A stretch of 41,034 nt of DNA, from IMG/VR virus record IMGVR_UViG_3300018035_000001, positions 1 to 41,034 of that record. One strand, given 5' to 3'. The notes under the pieces are model-generated. The model saw only the letters and a program-made list of their open reading frames with translations, ran no database searches and was not told the origin of the DNA. Of this stretch, positions 1-8,511 are shown in pieces (within the stretch, counting starts at the first letter, position 1; each line of letters begins with the position of its first letter). The DNA comes from a virus. A program made the position numbers and the translations under genes.

Positions 1-370
1 AGGTTGCTGCTAATTCAGTTGATGTATACTGACCTAAAGTATCTACATACTCAGGAATCGAAGGAAAACTCGGCATCGTAATTGGGTCAATAACTGGCGG
101 AGCCATATCAGCAGCAATCTGAATATTTAGTAGTGGATTAGCAGCTTTGTTATACACAAACAGTGGATTTTGCAGCCAGTACTGAAAGATAGTAGAAATA
201 CTCTCTATTGAAGACAAGTTCTCTTGCACGAGAGTTAGTAGGCTCGCTTCTGCTTGTGCAATTAGTGACTCAGCAAGAGAAGTAGAAAGCCCGAAGCGAT
301 CTTCCACTGTCTGCAAGGTAACATTGTCAGTTACCAATGCCGGGGAGGTAATCTGGGGAACCGAAATCAT
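1..370 (-). CDS. Partial phage structural protein, N-terminal part
   Basis: An open frame starts at an ATG at 368-370, eight bases after a GGAG ribosome site, and runs off the left edge, so about 123 residues are visible. I do not recognise the family. The visible part begins MISVPQITSP, is rich in Ser, Thr, Ala and Pro, has no cysteine cluster and no membrane segment. It is the last leftward gene in the window, 15 bases after the fibre-like gene, so a tail or appendage role fits by position only. The C-terminus lies outside the window. Confidence 0.75.
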   Translation of the reverse strand, partial: MISVPQITSPALVTDNVTLQTVEDRFGLSTSLAESLIAQAEASLLTLVQENLSSIESISTIFQYWLQNPLFVYNKAANPLLNIQIAADMAPPVIDPITMPSFPSIPEYVDTLGQYTSTELAAT

Positions 371-385
371 ATTATTTCTCCTAGT

Positions 386-1927
386 TTAATTAATTACTAG
401 CTTAGCTTGCACTAATCTAAAGGTTCCTAGACAATATACTGAATTATCTTCATACTGAATATTGGGAATTGTGTGAGCTCCAAATACAGGACTGCTTGGA
501 TCAGTTACTACTACTGGAAACTCAGTTGGGAATGTCCAACCACCACCTGCTCCTGGGCGATAAATGCCATACTGCCACTTAGTTGGAGTTATAGCTACAT
601 CAGCACCAACAGGAGGAGCTTTTTGTTTTCCTCTTTGAATTGAAATAAGAAATTCGTTATTATCATAATAACGAGGATAGACTATTATTGGATTCTCAAA
701 TGTATTATTGTAAAGGCTAAGAGGAGTAATGGTAAATAGGTTACCTGAGACATTAATTTGTTCTTGAATATGCTGGGGCAGTGTACCATATAAATAGGCA
801 TTCATAGTAGTCCAGTCACCAATAGGTACTAATCCACCATCTCCTTTATTTGCATTGGGATCAAGTTTACTACCTGCTGTCACATTTATCGGGCTGATGG
901 TAATATCTCCCCAAAAAGTTCCGCTTTGGTTCTTAGCTGTAATGGTCCCCCCAGGATACCCGCCGGGTATTGATAACACTGTATTAAGGGTGTCTGCACT
1001 ATACTTAACCGTCCAGCTATCTTGTCCGTCAACGCTAGGACTTGTAGGAGCCGGACGTGCGTTCAAGACCGCGATTGCTCTGCCACCATCAACTCCGTCC
1101 CATACCTCTGCATATCCACCACCTTGCCGGATATCAGTAAAATAATAGTTTTTAAGTACATTGCCACCAGCTACTAGCCTACCACTATAACTGCGTTCAT
1201 AAGCATAAGTGTATGGTCGCTGTGCCCATACTCCATGACTTACCCCACTATCAAAAGTTGCTGCACTGCCTTGCCATCCACCACTTGTTGTATTAATGTT
1301 TGTATCTAAAGTCAGCTGCGGGACGCTCTCACCCCGAGCAGGTAAGTCTATAAGTTGCCCATGTATGGTATCAGTATAAAATACTTTAAGAGGCAGGTCT
1401 CCCTCAAAAGGCCTAGTGTCACCGCTCCAACTAAGGCCCTTATCCGTGGGGCTTTGCGTAGGTCCCCCAGCAGCCCAATTCTCATACCCAAATGGATTAA
1501 GATTTTGTACTTTTACTAAGACAAGCTGATAAGGAGGAGCCCATGTTCCTGAAAGACAAAGAACCAGACCAATAAAATTTCCGTTTGAGTCTACTACTTC
1601 AAACGCAGGAATGATATTTACAACTTCCAATTCCTTCTTCTGTACTTGGGTTGGAATACCAGGAAATTCTATCAGTACTGATTCTATCCCAGCTACTTTC
1701 TTGTAAGAAAAAACAGTTCCATCAGGAAGTTCACTATGATACTGGAAGTGCTCCAAGTCCATCAAGTTCATACCCCTGACATTTCTTACAAAGGGGTATA
1801 CTTGCTTTAGATTTTGGTTAGTAGAATCACTATCCCCGCCAACTACTGTAACTTTGGTCGGGAGAAGTACATCCCTCATAGGATCTTCAATCCAGAAGTT
1901 AAAGAATTGATAATTACTACTTGCCAT
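386..1927 (-). CDS. Putative tail fibre/appendage protein, 513 aa
   Basis: I chose the ATG at 1925-1927 (protein begins MASSNYQFFNF) because a GGTGGGAG ribosome site lies just upstream; the frame stays open a further 32 codons, but that extension is a hydrophobic, Leu-rich stretch lying in the end of the upstream gene. The protein is beta-rich, with many Gly, Asn, Thr and aromatic residues and few charged clusters, as in virion appendage proteins. No catalytic motif or known domain is recognised. It sits 13 bases after the 154-aa gene in a run of tail-region genes, so a fibre or receptor-binding role is inferred from position and composition. Confidence 0.75.
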   Translation of the reverse strand: MASSNYQFFNFWIEDPMRDVLLPTKVTVVGGDSDSTNQNLKQVYPFVRNVRGMNLMDLEHFQYHSELPDGTVFSYKKVAGIESVLIEFPGIPTQVQKKELEVVNIIPAFEVVDSNGNFIGLVLCLSGTWAPPYQLVLVKVQNLNPFGYENWAAGGPTQSPTDKGLSWSGDTRPFEGDLPLKVFYTDTIHGQLIDLPARGESVPQLTLDTNINTTSGGWQGSAATFDSGVSHGVWAQRPYTYAYERSYSGRLVAGGNVLKNYYFTDIRQGGGYAEVWDGVDGGRAIAVLNARPAPTSPSVDGQDSWTVKYSADTLNTVLSIPGGYPGGTITAKNQSGTFWGDITISPINVTAGSKLDPNANKGDGGLVPIGDWTTMNAYLYGTLPQHIQEQINVSGNLFTITPLSLYNNTFENPIIVYPRYYDNNEFLISIQRGKQKAPPVGADVAITPTKWQYGIYRPGAGGGWTFPTEFPVVVTDPSSPVFGAHTIPNIQYEDNSVYCLGTFRLVQAKLVIN

Positions 1928-1940
1928 TACTGACTCCCAC

Positions 1941-2405
1941 CTACCACCTAGTACGAGTAACAACAGCAGCAGTATATATCTTATCAAAGCTAAAGCTTTC
2001 ACCGTCAACGTTCTCCACACCAAACAACCAGTATGTTCCTTCTACACTCTTGCCAATAATAACTTCGTTTGTTTTATGCTTACACTTAGCCAACGCCATT
2101 ACATGATATTGCCTAGGACTGCCATCATCAGCTTCAGTGTAAACTACTAAATCCCCGCTTGCCCCATACTGCAATTTGAGTGATCTTATCTTCTTAATCT
2201 TATAGTCACCAAAGCAAGTATAAAGCTCAAAGCAAGCAGGAATTGCAGCATTGTTATCAAAGTCACTATCGAAAAGAGTATAAACTCCGTCACTCTTCAG
2301 CCCCCAAACCTTCCCTGCAAATACTCCGAAGGAGTTAAAGTCCCAGTTATTGTACATCGTAGCTGGGTGTCCTTTAGCCTCAAGATTTATTCTGAAAGAT
2401 ATCAT
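1941..2405 (-). CDS. Hypothetical tail-region protein, 154 aa
   Basis: Start ATG at 2403-2405 overlaps the TAA of the upstream 419-aa gene (TTAATG), implying translational coupling. The protein alternates short beta-like segments (for example DGVYTLFDSDF, GTYWLFGVENV) and has three to four cysteines without a zinc-like spacing. No family is recognised. By position between two fibre-like genes it is probably a small virion or tail protein. Confidence 0.75.
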   Translation of the reverse strand: MISFRINLEAKGHPATMYNNWDFNSFGVFAGKVWGLKSDGVYTLFDSDFDNNAAIPACFELYTCFGDYKIKKIRSLKLQYGASGDLVVYTEADDGSPRQYHVMALAKCKHKTNEVIIGKSVEGTYWLFGVENVDGESFSFDKIYTAAVVTRTRW

Positions 2406-3664
2406 TAAGTCTCACTTTCAAACATCGGAAGTGATATGCTCAGATTCATACTCCCCATAACCCCTACAAGTCCATGTATTTTCAAACTTGGAAGAGGGGT
2501 ATCAAGATACATTTCCCTATAAGACTTTTGGCATATCTCAAACCTTGGATTGTAACAAACTCCTAGTGATTCTACAATATTCTTGAAATAAGGAATAGGG
2601 AGTGTCAAATTTATACTGCCATGCACATCTGGGGCATCAAGGTTAGTAATAGGAAGCGGAACTTCAAGATCCATACTACCACCTACCCCAGTAATTCCAT
2701 GCATCTCTAACTCAGGAAGTGGAATACCGTACTCTGATTCAACAGGAACCTCAGAAATATGACCAGTCATTTTGAGCCGGGGCAAGTTGGCCCCAAATGG
2801 GAAATACCTGTTTCCACCACCAGACAGTAGAAAAGCAATAGGAATTGGAGTACTGCCAGAGAAGTTACTACCGCTGTTCCTGGTAATATTAAGTCCTGGA
2901 AGAGGAGTACTAAGATTAGCATCTCCTGTTATATTACTAATTACCTCATCCATCTCTCCTGTCATACTAATATCAGGAACTGGAAATCCCATAGATGGAG
3001 GAGATGGGGGAGGAGGAGGCGAGAATGCAACAGCAATAGTAACCATTCCAAGTGTTGTAAGAGATGTACTAAATGTCCCAGCAATACTTGCAGCACTTTC
3101 CTGTGTTAAATACTCCGTCCTAATCCACGGCTCTCCGGCGCCATAACTCCCGAACCAACCACTGGGGTCTTGTGCTAAAGTAAATCCAGTCCCAGCAGAA
3201 ATAGCTCCACCAGATGGAGTACTCGCGAAAGTAACCGCCCAAATTAAATCGCCATCTTGAGTAGGAGTGAAATCCCCAGAGGTTGCTGCGTCAGTACCAT
3301 ACACACTATACTGAGCCTGCCCAGTATAACCATCCGGGGCCAGTGGCCCATCATACTCCTCAATCAAGAAGCCACTATGATACGCACTCGGATCATAAGT
3401 AACATTTACTGTGTTAGCCCCAGCACCAAAGGCATTAACAGCATACCATACATCAACATAGTAGCTATTAGTCCCACGTATAGACGACCCTATCTTGGTA
3501 TAACTATTCCCAAGTGTGTCACTAACAGCAGTAGCTGCATCATCAGTTCCATAGTTAGCTGTAACTACAACCAACAAAAGACTGTTAGCAGCTACATTAC
3601 TTGGGAAAGCCAGTGAGCTAGTGCCATCACTATCGTATGTGCTGGCTCCTTGTAGGAAGGACAT
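2405..3664 (-). CDS. Putative tail fibre protein with Pro-rich hinge and PLP-type repeats, 419 aa
   Basis: Residues about 1-215 look like a beta-sandwich domain rich in Gly, Ser, Thr and Tyr. A hinge SPPPPPSPPS follows at about 216-225. The C-terminal ~200 residues carry about nine degenerate repeats of the form x-P-(L/I/V)-P-x-(L/I)-x-(M/I)-x-G, for example IPLPELEMHG and TPLPSLKIHG, with interspersed GSM-x-L segments. This two-part build fits a virion appendage with a repetitive shaft. No enzymatic motif is visible. The ATG at 3664 follows the AAGGA-type site and a copy of the 15-bp palindrome upstream at 3688. Confidence 0.75.
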   Translation of the reverse strand: MSFLQGASTYDSDGTSSLAFPSNVAANSLLLVVVTANYGTDDAATAVSDTLGNSYTKIGSSIRGTNSYYVDVWYAVNAFGAGANTVNVTYDPSAYHSGFLIEEYDGPLAPDGYTGQAQYSVYGTDAATSGDFTPTQDGDLIWAVTFASTPSGGAISAGTGFTLAQDPSGWFGSYGAGEPWIRTEYLTQESAASIAGTFSTSLTTLGMVTIAVAFSPPPPPSPPSMGFPVPDISMTGEMDEVISNITGDANLSTPLPGLNITRNSGSNFSGSTPIPIAFLLSGGGNRYFPFGANLPRLKMTGHISEVPVESEYGIPLPELEMHGITGVGGSMDLEVPLPITNLDAPDVHGSINLTLPIPYFKNIVESLGVCYNPRFEICQKSYREMYLDTPLPSLKIHGLVGVMGSMNLSISLPMFESET

Positions 3665-3687
3665 TCAGCAATCCTTTATCCCGAGTG

Positions 3688-3702
3688 GGTCAACGGTTGA
3701 CC
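3688..3702. repeat. 15-bp palindrome copy 1
   Basis: GGTCAACGGTTGACC between the 254-aa and 419-aa leftward genes. Here the palindrome extends to 17 bp (GGGTC...GACCC). It lies 14 bp past the stop of the upstream gene and 24 bp before the next start. Confidence 0.95.
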
Positions 3703-3715
3703 CGGTTCCCTCAAA

Positions 3716-4480
3716 CTAGATTACAGCAGCCGGCGTAAAAGTTGCAGTGTCAATAGTCAGTGTGGCATTGTAGAGCAATACTGAACTACTTACATTCAGA
3801 TCATAAGTAGAACCAACACCTACTGTTCCTTGGATACGAGGAAGAACGAAGGTTGAATCAGCTGCGTCGCCATCAGCAGCATTCCCCTTCCATCGGAAGA
3901 AGCTCATTACACCACTGGGGTTGATCAGTCCGAGGCCACTCCATGCATCACTGTTTTTGGAAATTGAGCCGGCGGATGCGGGAGAAAGGACAAGACCATT
4001 TGCAAAAGCTCCAGCAGCCCAGGCCCCGCTACCTACAGTAATTCTACAAATCAGTGATCCCGTAACTGCTTCATCGGCACTAGCTGGGATGCCACTACCA
4101 ACAGTGAAGATATCAATTACTCCACCAAGGAGCGCTCCCATAAGGTTTGAAAGGGCAACACCGACAACAAGTCCAGTAGCAGGAAATGCTTCGCTTCCTG
4201 CCAAGGCATTGGTTGTAGAAAGGGTTAGGGTTCCTGCAGCAACACTTACGATCTCCACTGCTGATATATCATTTCCTGCTGTGGTAGCATTATAAGTGAA
4301 TACAAACATTCCAGGAGCAAAGCCGGCTGTAATGAAGCCATTTCCACTGTCGGTGATTGTATCCGGAGATCCTTTTACGTAGGAAAGAGTTGTTCCCAAC
4401 TCCGCAACGGGTTCTCTGACAGAGCTGCCAAGAAAGATGTTCCTCAGACAGGTGCTGTAGTACAGTGTTCCATTTGCCAT
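3716..4480 (-). CDS. Putative virion structural protein, 254 aa
   Basis: The ATG at 4478-4480 (MANGTLYYST) is chosen because GGAGAAGG precedes it directly; an in-frame ATG six codons earlier lies in the end of the upstream gene and has no better site. The protein is rich in Ala, Gly, Ser, Thr and Val with very few charged residues, typical of beta-structured phage decoration or tail proteins. I do not recognise a named family. It lies between the tail-hub-like gene and the fibre-like gene. Confidence 0.75.
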   Translation of the reverse strand: MANGTLYYSTCLRNIFLGSSVREPVAELGTTLSYVKGSPDTITDSGNGFITAGFAPGMFVFTYNATTAGNDISAVEIVSVAAGTLTLSTTNALAGSEAFPATGLVVGVALSNLMGALLGGVIDIFTVGSGIPASADEAVTGSLICRITVGSGAWAAGAFANGLVLSPASAGSISKNSDAWSGLGLINPSGVMSFFRWKGNAADGDAADSTFVLPRIQGTVGVGSTYDLNVSSSVLLYNATLTIDTATFTPAAVI

Positions 4481-4491
4481 TTCCTTCTCCT

Positions 4492-5433
4492 TTACCACAA
4501 GTTAAAGTAGAATTTATTCTTGTAGACAAATCCAGATCCTTGTGTAACTTCCTTAGGAAGAACAAGTCGCTTTGACGATAAATCGAAGTAATGACCACCA
4601 GGGCCAGCATAGCATACCTGATGCTTAGAAACCCACAGAATCCCTTTTCCGTGGAATTGCTCTGAAATCAAACTTCCGTCACATGGAGTAACTGTCCCCT
4701 CGATAACAGGAGCATACTCATTTGGAAGTGAAATGTTATCCAGCTGCAATGTATCAATACCTTCATGTACCCTTTTCTCGGGACACCACACTACTTCCTC
4801 TTGACTACCCATATAGACTCCACCAGTCACCCCTGCTATCATATTAACAGGGGATGAAAAAGGAAATCTATTACTGTCAAGATCGAAGTATGAATACCAC
4901 CAAGGCTCGCTTGCATAAACACTCTTGCCTTGAGCAATAAGAACTCTGCCATTGTAAGTAGCAAGATACTTCCCAACGGGAGGATCATCCCATTCCCTAT
5001 TGCTAGGAGGATAGTCAGGAGGTCTAGGCTGCCCACCTGGACGTGCCCAAGATACCAAGGCTCCATTAACAATAGCTCCCTGATCCCCAAAGCCGTTGGC
5101 ATAAAATACTGCATCCCCACAAAGTGTCCACCACATTCTAGCCTTTGGAGTGACAACTGCAAGTTGCTGAACATTATTACTATCATCCATACGAAAGAGT
5201 CCATTCCCACTTACAAAGTAGGCATAGATTCCCACGCCTGAGTAATAGAAACTGTGACAATCAGGAAGGGAAGATTGTCGAGTATATCCCTTTCTGCTGC
5301 AAACTCTGAAGGGGACTTCTACATCACAGTTCATAGCATAGGCTAATTCAATAATTCCTTCTTGATAAAGCAAGTTGGGCTTATCAACTTTGTTATTAAG
5401 CCCGATTGATCCAGTCATTAATGGATAAAGCAT
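4492..5433 (-). CDS. P22 gp10-like tail accessory/DNA-stabilisation protein, 313 aa
   Basis: The sequence has the repeated short beta-hairpin texture of packaged-DNA-stabilisation (tail hub) proteins, including GRVLIAQGKSVYASEPWWY and a downstream ILWVSKHQVCYAGPGG segment. In P22 such a protein plugs the portal complex and links it to the tail needle and spikes; it is about 470 aa there, so this one is shorter. The ATG at 5433 follows GGAG and directly follows the stop of the adaptor gene. A TTG six codons earlier is possible. Assignment rests on texture plus order (portal, scaffold, capsid, adaptor, this gene), so it is moderate. Confidence 0.6.
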   Translation of the reverse strand: MLYPLMTGSIGLNNKVDKPNLLYQEGIIELAYAMNCDVEVPFRVCSRKGYTRQSSLPDCHSFYYSGVGIYAYFVSGNGLFRMDDSNNVQQLAVVTPKARMWWTLCGDAVFYANGFGDQGAIVNGALVSWARPGGQPRPPDYPPSNREWDDPPVGKYLATYNGRVLIAQGKSVYASEPWWYSYFDLDSNRFPFSSPVNMIAGVTGGVYMGSQEEVVWCPEKRVHEGIDTLQLDNISLPNEYAPVIEGTVTPCDGSLISEQFHGKGILWVSKHQVCYAGPGGHYFDLSSKRLVLPKEVTQGSGFVYKNKFYFNLW

Positions 5434-5435
5434 TG

Positions 5436-6146
5436 CTAATATCTCCAGCAACTGGTAATAACATGCCTTGTTCGTCGGGCAATATGTTCTCGGTACTTAG
5501 TAATTCCGTCTTCGTACATTAACCTATTTGCTGCAGTCTGCACTTTAGGCTGTTCGATGTCAGTTTCAATCGTATCCCAAATCTTCCAAGCAGCTCCATT
5601 GACGAGTAACCGACGTTGTAAGTTAGAAGGATAGATAGGCTCATCACTATCTAAGACTAGTGGTGGCGGATTAGATGTATAAAGGAGCAGTAAAGTTTGC
5701 TGAGGCTGATTAACCCCATCCGGTACTTTCATATACCAAAGGGTATATCCCTCAAGTGCAACTTCCTCAACATCTCCGTGCATGGGAGTAACTGTTGTAG
5801 TGAAGTTGCCAGGAGAATTCTGAATAGTAATTTCAGTTTGCCATTCTCTGTATCTGTCAAAAAGCTGTTCCAACTTTGCAAAGATATGGACAGGTCGGTC
5901 TGTAGTAGTGTTCCTAACTCGACGGAGAACTCCACCAAATCCCCCCGAAAGCGTTGTTACTGTAACATACTGATTCACCCCCAATGGATCAGTTCGTACA
6001 GAATCAATCCTCTTGAGATCAGGTATAATGATCTCATCGGCGACGTCAAGCACAGCTTCATTGATGTACTCATTATACTTGTCATCATCGAAGTCTGGTT
6101 GTGGTGCCAAGAGTTGGACTTCCTGCCTAATCTCACCTAAATTCAT
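5436..6146 (-). CDS. Head-tail adaptor/connector-like protein, 236 aa
   Basis: The N-terminal half begins with a helix and an INEAVLDVADE segment typical of gp6/gp4-like connectors that bind under the portal. A beta domain follows (about 60-150), then a helical C-terminus with LLVNGAAWKIWDTIE, a pattern commonly seen in such adaptors. The start ATG at 6146 has GGAGACACCAG upstream. Its place between the lysozyme-like gene and the tail-hub-like gene supports a connector role. The family call is by pattern, not by search. Confidence 0.6.
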   Translation of the reverse strand: MNLGEIRQEVQLLAPQPDFDDDKYNEYINEAVLDVADEIIIPDLKRIDSVRTDPLGVNQYVTVTTLSGGFGGVLRRVRNTTTDRPVHIFAKLEQLFDRYREWQTEITIQNSPGNFTTTVTPMHGDVEEVALEGYTLWYMKVPDGVNQPQQTLLLLYTSNPPPLVLDSDEPIYPSNLQRRLLVNGAAWKIWDTIETDIEQPKVQTAANRLMYEDGITKYREHIARRTRHVITSCWRY

Positions 6147-6174
6147 CTGGTGTCTCCGTCGAATCAGTGGACCG

Positions 6175-6189
6175 GGTCAACCGTTGACC
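6175..6189. repeat. 15-bp palindrome copy 2
   Basis: GGTCAACCGTTGACC (plus strand). On the minus strand it follows GAGTA, and the TAG inside GAGTAGG is the stop codon of the lysozyme-like gene (6189-6191). Confidence 0.95.
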
Positions 6190-6614
6190 TACTCCATAAT
6201 AACACGATGTCTGTGCAACCATTCAGCCACTGCATTAACCCCATTTTGCCAGGTAACATAGTCAACAGTATTACCTAAGTCATCGTCTCCTATGTTACCT
6301 GGATTATGGAGTCTGGCCCCTTCTCCTAAAGTTCCATACATCGAGTCAAATTGCATCAAGGCCATCATAAGGTACAGACCAGGTTTGTCAAGACCCCATT
6401 CATTACATGCCTGCAATAGCATCGCAGAAGTCAGAGGAGTTCCGGGTGCCCGTACTCGCATAAAGGTGTCGAGTAGGGTAGGACCTCTGGACTCAAAGTA
6501 GTCCTGAATGAACGCAGTCTGCTTTGCTACCTCCTCCCCATGCGGGGGAGGTGCGTAGTCCGTAATGTCAAAGCCGTTGACAATCCATCTGTTAGTAGGT
6601 TTTAGTTCTTCCAA
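6189..6614 (-). CDS. Lysozyme/glucosaminidase-like virion protein, 141 aa
   Basis: The start is a TTG at 6612-6614 with GGAGG six bases upstream. The second half carries HNPGNIG followed by TWQNGVNAVAEWL, a combination known from phage lysozyme-fold (SLT/glucosaminidase-like) proteins where NPGNI lies beside the active site. The usual catalytic Glu in the preceding Q-x-E-S-x-(F/Y)-G-T helix reads QFDSMYGT, with Asp instead. Such proteins are often carried in the particle to open peptidoglycan during entry, which fits its place among head-tail genes. The activity call is inference. Confidence 0.55.
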   Translation of the reverse strand: MEELKPTNRWIVNGFDITDYAPPPHGEEVAKQTAFIQDYFESRGPTLLDTFMRVRAPGTPLTSAMLLQACNEWGLDKPGLYLMMALMQFDSMYGTLGEGARLHNPGNIGDDDLGNTVDYVTWQNGVNAVAEWLHRHRVIME

Positions 6615-6632
6615 GTTGCCTCCACAGTAAAC

Positions 6633-7268
6633 CTAAAAATTGTCCGGAGGACTCACGGCTGCGTTCAGTGCAGGGATTACGGTCAACAGCATGTGAACAC
6701 GCATCTTGCCAACAATAGGAAGAGCGGCGTTAGCGTTGTAGATGAAGGCATAAACAACCGGAACTGTTTCGACAGCGCCTGGGTAGTAGTTTACTCCAGT
6801 AATTGTGTACGGGTATACGGAGCTGGCAGCTACTTTAGCTGCGAGCCAGGCACTGGAGTTAGCTGTAAGTGGGGAGTACAACGCAGCTGTTGTTGCCGTG
6901 ATATCAGCCGGCGGCATGTAGACAATCTCAGTGCTGGTGCTATTCATAGTGATGACGCCACCAGTGGTAATGAGATCAGTGGCAATAGTCCCAGCACCAA
7001 TACTGATTGTAGTACCTGCGCTGAACGCAGTAATTACCTCACAACATACTTGATCTACATACCAAGTATAGGCAAAGGGGAAGCTGAAAAGCAGGCACCC
7101 AAGGCTGTTGAGATTAACCGGCTGGGGGATCATTGTCAAGACGTCGGCATAGTTACTAGCATCTACAACCCTGGACGAAATCCACTGATAACCAAGGTTA
7201 CCAGGGGGCATGCTAGTTCGCAGAGCTGGGTTGCGATATTCTTGAATCGTTCTTGAAGTTGTTGCCAT
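6633..7268 (-). CDS. Decoration-like/structural protein C, 211 aa
   Basis: The start ATG at 7268 has AAGGAGTGCGGA upstream, nearly the same leader as the next gene's. It is rich in Ala, Ser, Thr and Val with few charges, and mainly beta. It lies third after the major capsid gene and its leader matches those of two paralogous proteins, which suggests the same regulation and perhaps the same layer of the particle. I see no clear sequence identity with the other two apart from the leader and the start MAT. The exact role is unknown. Confidence 0.7.
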   Translation of the reverse strand: MATTSRTIQEYRNPALRTSMPPGNLGYQWISSRVVDASNYADVLTMIPQPVNLNSLGCLLFSFPFAYTWYVDQVCCEVITAFSAGTTISIGAGTIATDLITTGGVITMNSTSTEIVYMPPADITATTAALYSPLTANSSAWLAAKVAASSVYPYTITGVNYYPGAVETVPVVYAFIYNANAALPIVGKMRVHMLLTVIPALNAAVSPPDNF

Positions 7269-7278
7269 TCCGCACTCC

Positions 7279-7668
7279 TTAATGAATTATGGTAAAGTCA
7301 ATAAATACGATAAAGGTTCCGAAGGTTCCACTGTTTTTCAGTGTGGTCACTGTAATGTAACCAGGGGCAGACTGAAACCAGTATGCCCCACTACCTGAAA
7401 CCATGAATGGCGCTGTTGCACTCAGCCCAGATGTAATGTTTGCGAACTGAGTAGCTACTGCAGTCGTTGCATTCCCCACAAAGCCTATGGTAATTGAGGC
7501 GGCAGCATCGCTACACGCAGTCGTCACCCATACCTTTGCACCTTTGACGAGAGCAAATCGCGGAATCTTTATGATGTTATACTGACCATCAGTAGGAGCC
7601 GCAATTTCTCCGCTTCTGAACATTCTGAAGTTGTCAGCGGATCTGTTACTGAATATATTTGTTGCCAT
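7279..7668 (-). CDS. Decoration-like protein B, paralogue of the next gene, 129 aa
   Basis: The ATG at 7666-7668 is set by an AAGGAG site 8 bases away; the frame is open 25 codons further but that part covers the end of the upstream gene. It aligns with both ends of the 213-aa protein: NRSADNFRMFRSGE versus NRSADNLRVYRSGE near the N-terminus, GQYNIIKIPRFALV versus GQYNLIRIPRYAVL, and the shared C-terminus DFTIIH versus DYTIIH. This is a clear tandem duplication. Position next to the capsid gene suggests head decoration or stabilisation; that is inference. Confidence 0.75.
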   Translation of the reverse strand: MATNIFSNRSADNFRMFRSGEIAAPTDGQYNIIKIPRFALVKGAKVWVTTACSDAAASITIGFVGNATTAVATQFANITSGLSATAPFMVSGSGAYWFQSAPGYITVTTLKNSGTFGTFIVFIDFTIIH

Positions 7669-7678
7669 TCCGCACTCC

Positions 7679-8320
7679 TTAATGAATGATGGTGTAGTCT
7701 GCAAACACCATAAAGCTTCCTGCGGCCCAGCCAAGCCCAGCAACAGTAGCAGTTATATATCCAGCACTATTGCTGAAGTATATGGACTTACTGCTTGAAA
7801 ACATACCAAGGTTAAGAGCAAGTGCACTAGCAGCATTGAAGAAGTAGTCATTTACTGCAGTAAGCCCATTCCCAGCGAAACCAATTGTTACCGTTGCAAG
7901 GGCTGTGGTTGCAAGTGTAGCAACTACCAGTGTGCCATTAGCTCCGCCAGTTTGAACAACAGTAAGCACATCGCCTACTGTATAATTTAATCCGGCAGAA
8001 TTAACAGCTGCAGCTGTAATAGCACCCCCAATAGCTGTTATATTAGCCTTAGCTCCGGTGCCAGTACCGCCTGTTAGCACACGACCAGTTCCTGTGGTAT
8101 AACCAGTGCCATCTGTTCCAGGTACTGTGAATGTTGCAATACCAGTACCGTTTGCAGCAAATACAGTGCTGATACTTACAAAAACTCCAGTAAGTACAGC
8201 ATACCGCGGAATCCTTATCAGATTATATTGACCGTCTGCAGGAGCCGCAAGTTCCCCACTCCGATATACTCTTAAGTTATCGGCGGATCTGTTGCTTAAC
8301 TTGTAAGTAGATGTTGCCAT
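7679..8320 (-). CDS. Decoration-like protein A with Gly-rich insertion, 213 aa
   Basis: Paralogue of the 129-aa neighbour, but longer because about 85 residues (roughly 55-140) are inserted between the conserved halves. The insert is Gly/Thr/Ala-rich and contains AGLNYTVGDVLTV, a motif recurring in phage surface and adhesion proteins that form small beta modules. The gene starts with ATG at 8320 after GGGAGC. Both paralogues follow the major capsid gene, so capsid-surface display of the inserted module is plausible but unproven. Confidence 0.75.
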   Translation of the reverse strand: MATSTYKLSNRSADNLRVYRSGELAAPADGQYNLIRIPRYAVLTGVFVSISTVFAANGTGIATFTVPGTDGTGYTTGTGRVLTGGTGTGAKANITAIGGAITAAAVNSAGLNYTVGDVLTVVQTGGANGTLVVATLATTALATVTIGFAGNGLTAVNDYFFNAASALALNLGMFSSSKSIYFSNSAGYITATVAGLGWAAGSFMVFADYTIIH

Positions 8321-8344
8321 AGTAAAAGCTCCCTTTTGAGTTAT

Positions 8345-8494
8345 CTACTTCCCGTGCGGCCGGCCTGGGTTCATTCCATGAGTAATTTTGGGACCACTTC
8401 CCTTCCCGCCCGCATCGGCCTTTCCACCAATTTGCTTACCACCTTTGGAGGAGACCTTACGACCTCCGCCTCCACTTTTTCCGCCTTTTGCCAT
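8345..8494 (-). CDS. Gly/Lys-rich basic mini-protein, 49 aa
   Basis: A small frame with start ATG at 8492-8494, directly after a strong GGAGG site, beginning MAKGGKSGGGG and ending GRPHGK. Almost half of the residues are Gly or Lys and there are no acidic clusters, so it is strongly basic and probably disordered. It lies between the major capsid gene (18 bases away) and the decoration genes. It could bind DNA or the inner capsid face; no family is recognised. Confidence 0.7.
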   Translation of the reverse strand: MAKGGKSGGGGRKVSSKGGKQIGGKADAGGKGSGPKITHGMNPGRPHGK

Positions 8495-8511
8495 GTCACA
8501 CCTCCTTGTTA

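Noticed and set aside
855-1145. Plus-strand open frames opposite the leftward structural genes (for example here, 2772-3146, 6693-7256 and 9071-9577)
   Set aside because: They lie antisense to confident genes, lack ribosome sites and read as low-quality protein.
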